From the NCBI RefSeq assembly GCF_947502445.1, contig NZ_CANMZW010000014.1:60755-124754 (forward strand): a DNA stretch of 64,000 bases, read 5' to 3'. Source of the DNA: an uncultured Brevibacillus sp. (GTDB lineage Bacteria; Bacillota; Bacilli; Brevibacillales; Brevibacillaceae). The translations under genes were made by a program, and so were the position numbers. The notes below the pieces were generated by a model. The model had not been told where the DNA came from, ran no database searches, and worked only from the letters and a program-made list of their open reading frames with translations. Positions 62,079 through 64,000 of the stretch are shown here, one piece after another. Each line of letters opens with the position of its first letter. Within the stretch, counting starts at the first letter, position 1.

Positions 62079-63398
62079 ATGACGGAACAAAAATTCTATC
62101 TGGATGATGCGCCTTTAAATAAGTTCCACTATAAAATAACTGCACTTACTTTTGGTGCACATTTTACTGATGGTTATGCGCTCGGAATTATTGGCATTGT
62201 TCTAACCTTACTTACTCCTCAGATGCAGCTCAGTCCATTATGGGTAGGATTACTTGGGAGCTCAGCATTAATCGGACTTTTCTTTGGTAGCCTGATTCTT
62301 GGATGGTTATCCGATCGAATAGGCAGGCAGAAAATATTTCTTTTTAACTTTTTATTGATTACAGTGGCATCGTTTCTACAATTCTTTGTTCAGAATGAAG
62401 TTGAATTGTTTATTCTACGTGTTCTAGTTGGGTTTGGTTTGGGTGGGGACTACGCTGTTGGTACAACCTTGCTTGCAGAGTTTACTCCTAAAAAGTATCG
62501 TGGCCCTTTCCTCGGTGCACTCAATGTTGTGTGGACGATTGGATATGTATCAGCAACACTCATAGGATATTATTTTCATAATGCTAGTCCAGAAACATGG
62601 CGCTGGATGCTTGCTAGTACGAGTATATTTTCATTCATTGTGCTTTTGTTGCGAATAGGAACGCCTGAGTCACCAAGATGGCTTATCAGTAAGGGGAGGG
62701 TCGAAGAGGCGAGGAACATTGTCAAAAAATTCGTTGGGTTCAATGCAGAGCTTGATGAAACAACTATAGAAAGCAGGGCTAATTTTTCTACACTTTTTCA
62801 CAAAAAACTGCGGACTCGAACAGCTTTCAGTGGGCTTTTTTTCGTCTGTATGGTTATCCCTTACTTTGCCATTTATACATTTCTTCCATCAATATTAACT
62901 CAATTGGGTTTTGAAGAAAACTTCACGACGGATTTGCTCCTGAACGGTTTACTAATTGTAGGCTCCTTTTTTGGTATTTGGTTTAGTGTAAGGTTTTCGC
63001 GTAGAGGTTTCTTGATTAGTTCGTTTGCAATACTTACCATTTCCTTACTTATGCTTAGCCTTTTGCCCAGCGGATCAAAATTCCTGCTTGTCTTATTTTT
63101 TGCGGTCTTTACATTATTGATGTCAGCGGTCAACAATCTTGCCGTCGTATATCCTCCCGAGATCTTTCCAACTGAAGTTCGTACTTCGGGCGTTGGTTTC
63201 GCTACAGCAGTTAGTCGTCTTGGCTCTGCCGCGGGCACCTTTCTTTTACCGATAAGTATCATTCACTATGGTGTAAGCGCTTCAATGCTTGCTTTAACCG
63301 CAGTGCTGTTTATCGGGACCATTGTATCAATTGCATGGGCTCCAGAAACAAAGGCCCTCACTTTGCGAGAAGCGAGCAATTCCTATCATGCTGGATAG
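62079..63398 (+). CDS. MFS transporter of the metabolite:H+ / sugar-porter-like type
   Basis: 439 residues from ATG 62079, nine bases after GAGAGGG; longer in-frame starts (62010, 62058) lie before or on that site. Twelve helices. The loop 2-3 motif is G-W-L-S-D-R-I-G-R-Q-K near 80-90, the helix-4 region has R-V-L-V-G-F-G-L-G-G-D-Y, and the 6-7 loop contains P-E-S-P-R-W-L, as in sugar porters and AAHS-type aromatic acid importers. P-E-I-F-P-T-E-V-R lies near helix 10. Import of an organic acid or sugar is likely; the substrate is not predictable. Confidence 0.85.
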   Translation: MTEQKFYLDDAPLNKFHYKITALTFGAHFTDGYALGIIGIVLTLLTPQMQLSPLWVGLLGSSALIGLFFGSLILGWLSDRIGRQKIFLFNFLLITVASFLQFFVQNEVELFILRVLVGFGLGGDYAVGTTLLAEFTPKKYRGPFLGALNVVWTIGYVSATLIGYYFHNASPETWRWMLASTSIFSFIVLLLRIGTPESPRWLISKGRVEEARNIVKKFVGFNAELDETTIESRANFSTLFHKKLRTRTAFSGLFFVCMVIPYFAIYTFLPSILTQLGFEENFTTDLLLNGLLIVGSFFGIWFSVRFSRRGFLISSFAILTISLLMLSLLPSGSKFLLVLFFAVFTLLMSAVNNLAVVYPPEIFPTEVRTSGVGFATAVSRLGSAAGTFLLPISIIHYGVSASMLALTAVLFIGTIVSIAWAPETKALTLREASNSYHAG

Positions 63399-63508
63399 CC
63401 TGCAAGCATTGGTTGTCGGAGCCCTTAATGTGCGAAGTTTTAACATTTGAATTGCCACTATGGTGAAAAGGACTTCACTATCATCAGGCCAACACGAACT
63501 ACAAACCA

Positions 63509-63543
63509 CTCTGTCTCCAATCAAAGGATACAGAGTTTTTTTC
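63509..63543 (+). terminator. Terminator of the MFS gene
   Basis: ACTCTGTCTCC pairs with GGATACAGAGT (one mismatch), followed by seven T. Confidence 0.88.
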
Positions 63544-63669
63544 GTACCTAATAGCATCCTGGTTCCTCATTTACCAACTAAAACAGCAGACGAAAAGCAC
63601 GTTGAACCACTATAGACAAAACCCAAGCATGATTCAAAACGTAACTTGTTGAAATTTTCAAAATTGTTA

Positions 63670-63698
63670 TTGATATCTTCCCTAAATCGTGTTATTCT
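63670..63698 (+). promoter_or_regulatory. Probable promoter upstream of the small ORF / menC-like gene
   Basis: TTGATA (63670-63675), 17 bp, TATTCT (63693-63698). It is followed by an inverted repeat TAAACTTCT (63721-63729) / AGAAGTTTA (63744-63752) that could be an operator or leader hairpin. Confidence 0.45.
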
Positions 63699-63768
63699 AC
63701 CAGCGACCACATTTGAAGTGTAAACTTCTTTATTTGTGATAATAGAAGTTTAAAATTCAGAAAAGGTT

Positions 63769-63840
63769 ATGATGTATGAAGCGGTTCACAACTACCTGGT
63801 ACATCTGCACATCGAAGTGTTAGTTAACAGAATAAAGTGA
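63769..63840 (+). CDS. Possible 23-residue small ORF
   Basis: ATG-ATG behind AAAAGG encodes a short amphipathic peptide (M-M-Y-E-A-V-H-N-Y-L-V-H, ending V-N-R-I-K). It lies in the leader of the menC-like gene. The ribosome site and amphipathy are suggestive, but length alone gives little support. Confidence 0.25.
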   Translation: MMYEAVHNYLVHLHIEVLVNRIK

Positions 63841-63892
63841 TAATCAATCAACGGAACTTGAACAGACCTAATCCAAAAGGCGGGGGAGAAAC

Positions 63893-64000
63893 ATGATAGT
63901 AAAAGAGATTACACTGCGGCATCTAAAAATGCGAATGAAAGCGCCGTTTACAACAAGCTTTGGAACGTTTCAAGACAAGGAGTTTCTCTTGCTTGAAGCC
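63893..64000 (+). CDS. o-Succinylbenzoate synthase / N-acylamino-acid racemase, 3' truncated
   Basis: The first 36 residues are visible, running off the window edge. The start [12 protein letters not shown] and the [21 protein letters not shown] segment are typical of the enolase-superfamily OSBS/NSAR branch of bacilli. The barrel with its catalytic lysines is beyond the window. GGGGGAG precedes ATG 63893. Whether it is the menaquinone enzyme MenC or an amino-acid racemase cannot be decided from this piece. Confidence 0.8.
   Translation, partial: MIVKEITLRHLKMRMKAPFTTSFGTFQDKEFLLLEA

Noticed and set aside
1..64000. CRISPR arrays, tRNA or rRNA genes, prophage modules, complete transposons
   Set aside because: No regularly spaced repeats, no cloverleaf-like or rRNA-like conserved sequence, and no integrase, terminase or full transposase frames were seen on either strand.

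Overview
This 64 kb stretch reads like the chromosome of a low-to-mid GC, spore-forming Bacillota, most likely Brevibacillus or a close Paenibacillaceae relative. That placement is inference. It rests on strong AGGAGG-type ribosome binding sites, frequent TTG/GTG starts, many rho-independent terminators, lipoprotein-type solute-binding proteins, a YmaF-type protein, and Bacillus-style MerR, PucR, XRE-cupin and sigma-54 regulators. No rRNA, tRNA, CRISPR array or complete insertion sequence was seen.

Layout. 0-4 kb: the 3' end of a DHA2 exporter, an SCP2/Eis-like fragment, and a divergent MerR regulator/MFS exporter pair with a typical 19-bp-spacer MerR promoter. 4-11 kb: miscellaneous metabolic and spore-type genes (TIM-barrel isomerase-like, GMC oxidoreductase, tandem DUF1259, YmaF, cupin), then a YcaQ/AlkX-type glycosylase directly followed by a UvrA-like ABC ATPase. 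13.4-25.3 kb: a sigma-54-controlled locus with a bacterial enhancer-binding protein plus an aspartoacylase-like hydrolase on the minus strand, and, divergently behind a clear -24/-12 promoter, a complete dipeptide-type ABC importer, a Rhizobium-type asparaginase and a secreted cyanophycinase. Together these suggest scavenging of cyanophycin or beta-aspartyl dipeptides. One permease of this importer carries a roughly 230-residue extracytoplasmic Ig-like insertion.

25.5-40 kb: an XRE-cupin regulator, a cupin, an orphan peptide-binding lipoprotein and a wrecked M24 peptidase; then a PucR regulator and a second complete peptide importer with an S9 prolyl-oligopeptidase-like enzyme and an M24 protein whose metal site is degenerate. 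Remnants resembling IS3-family ends follow both M24 loci. 40-45.5 kb: a decayed ureohydrolase, two Crp/Fnr regulators, an HpaB-type flavin monooxygenase with an FMN reductase, and an isolated DUF4062 gene with its own promoter.

45.6-54.2 kb: a tightly coupled nine-gene operon (HAD hydrolase, RpiR regulator, YhfI-like metallo-hydrolase, third complete ABC importer, metallophosphoesterase) suggesting import and breakdown of a phosphorylated compound. 54.3-57.8 kb: a dihydrolipoamide-dehydrogenase-like flavoprotein and a TetR regulator that share an operator-like element, followed by a QueG-like Fe-S protein fused to an SCP2 domain. 58-64 kb: a serine hydrolase and a small helical protein behind twin MerR-type promoters, a TolC-like secreted protein, a highly structured intergenic region, an MFS transporter and the start of an OSBS/N-acylamino-acid racemase gene. 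The dominant theme is peptide or opine-like nutrient capture: four family-5 binding proteins and three full importers, each with its own regulator class and its own downstream hydrolases.
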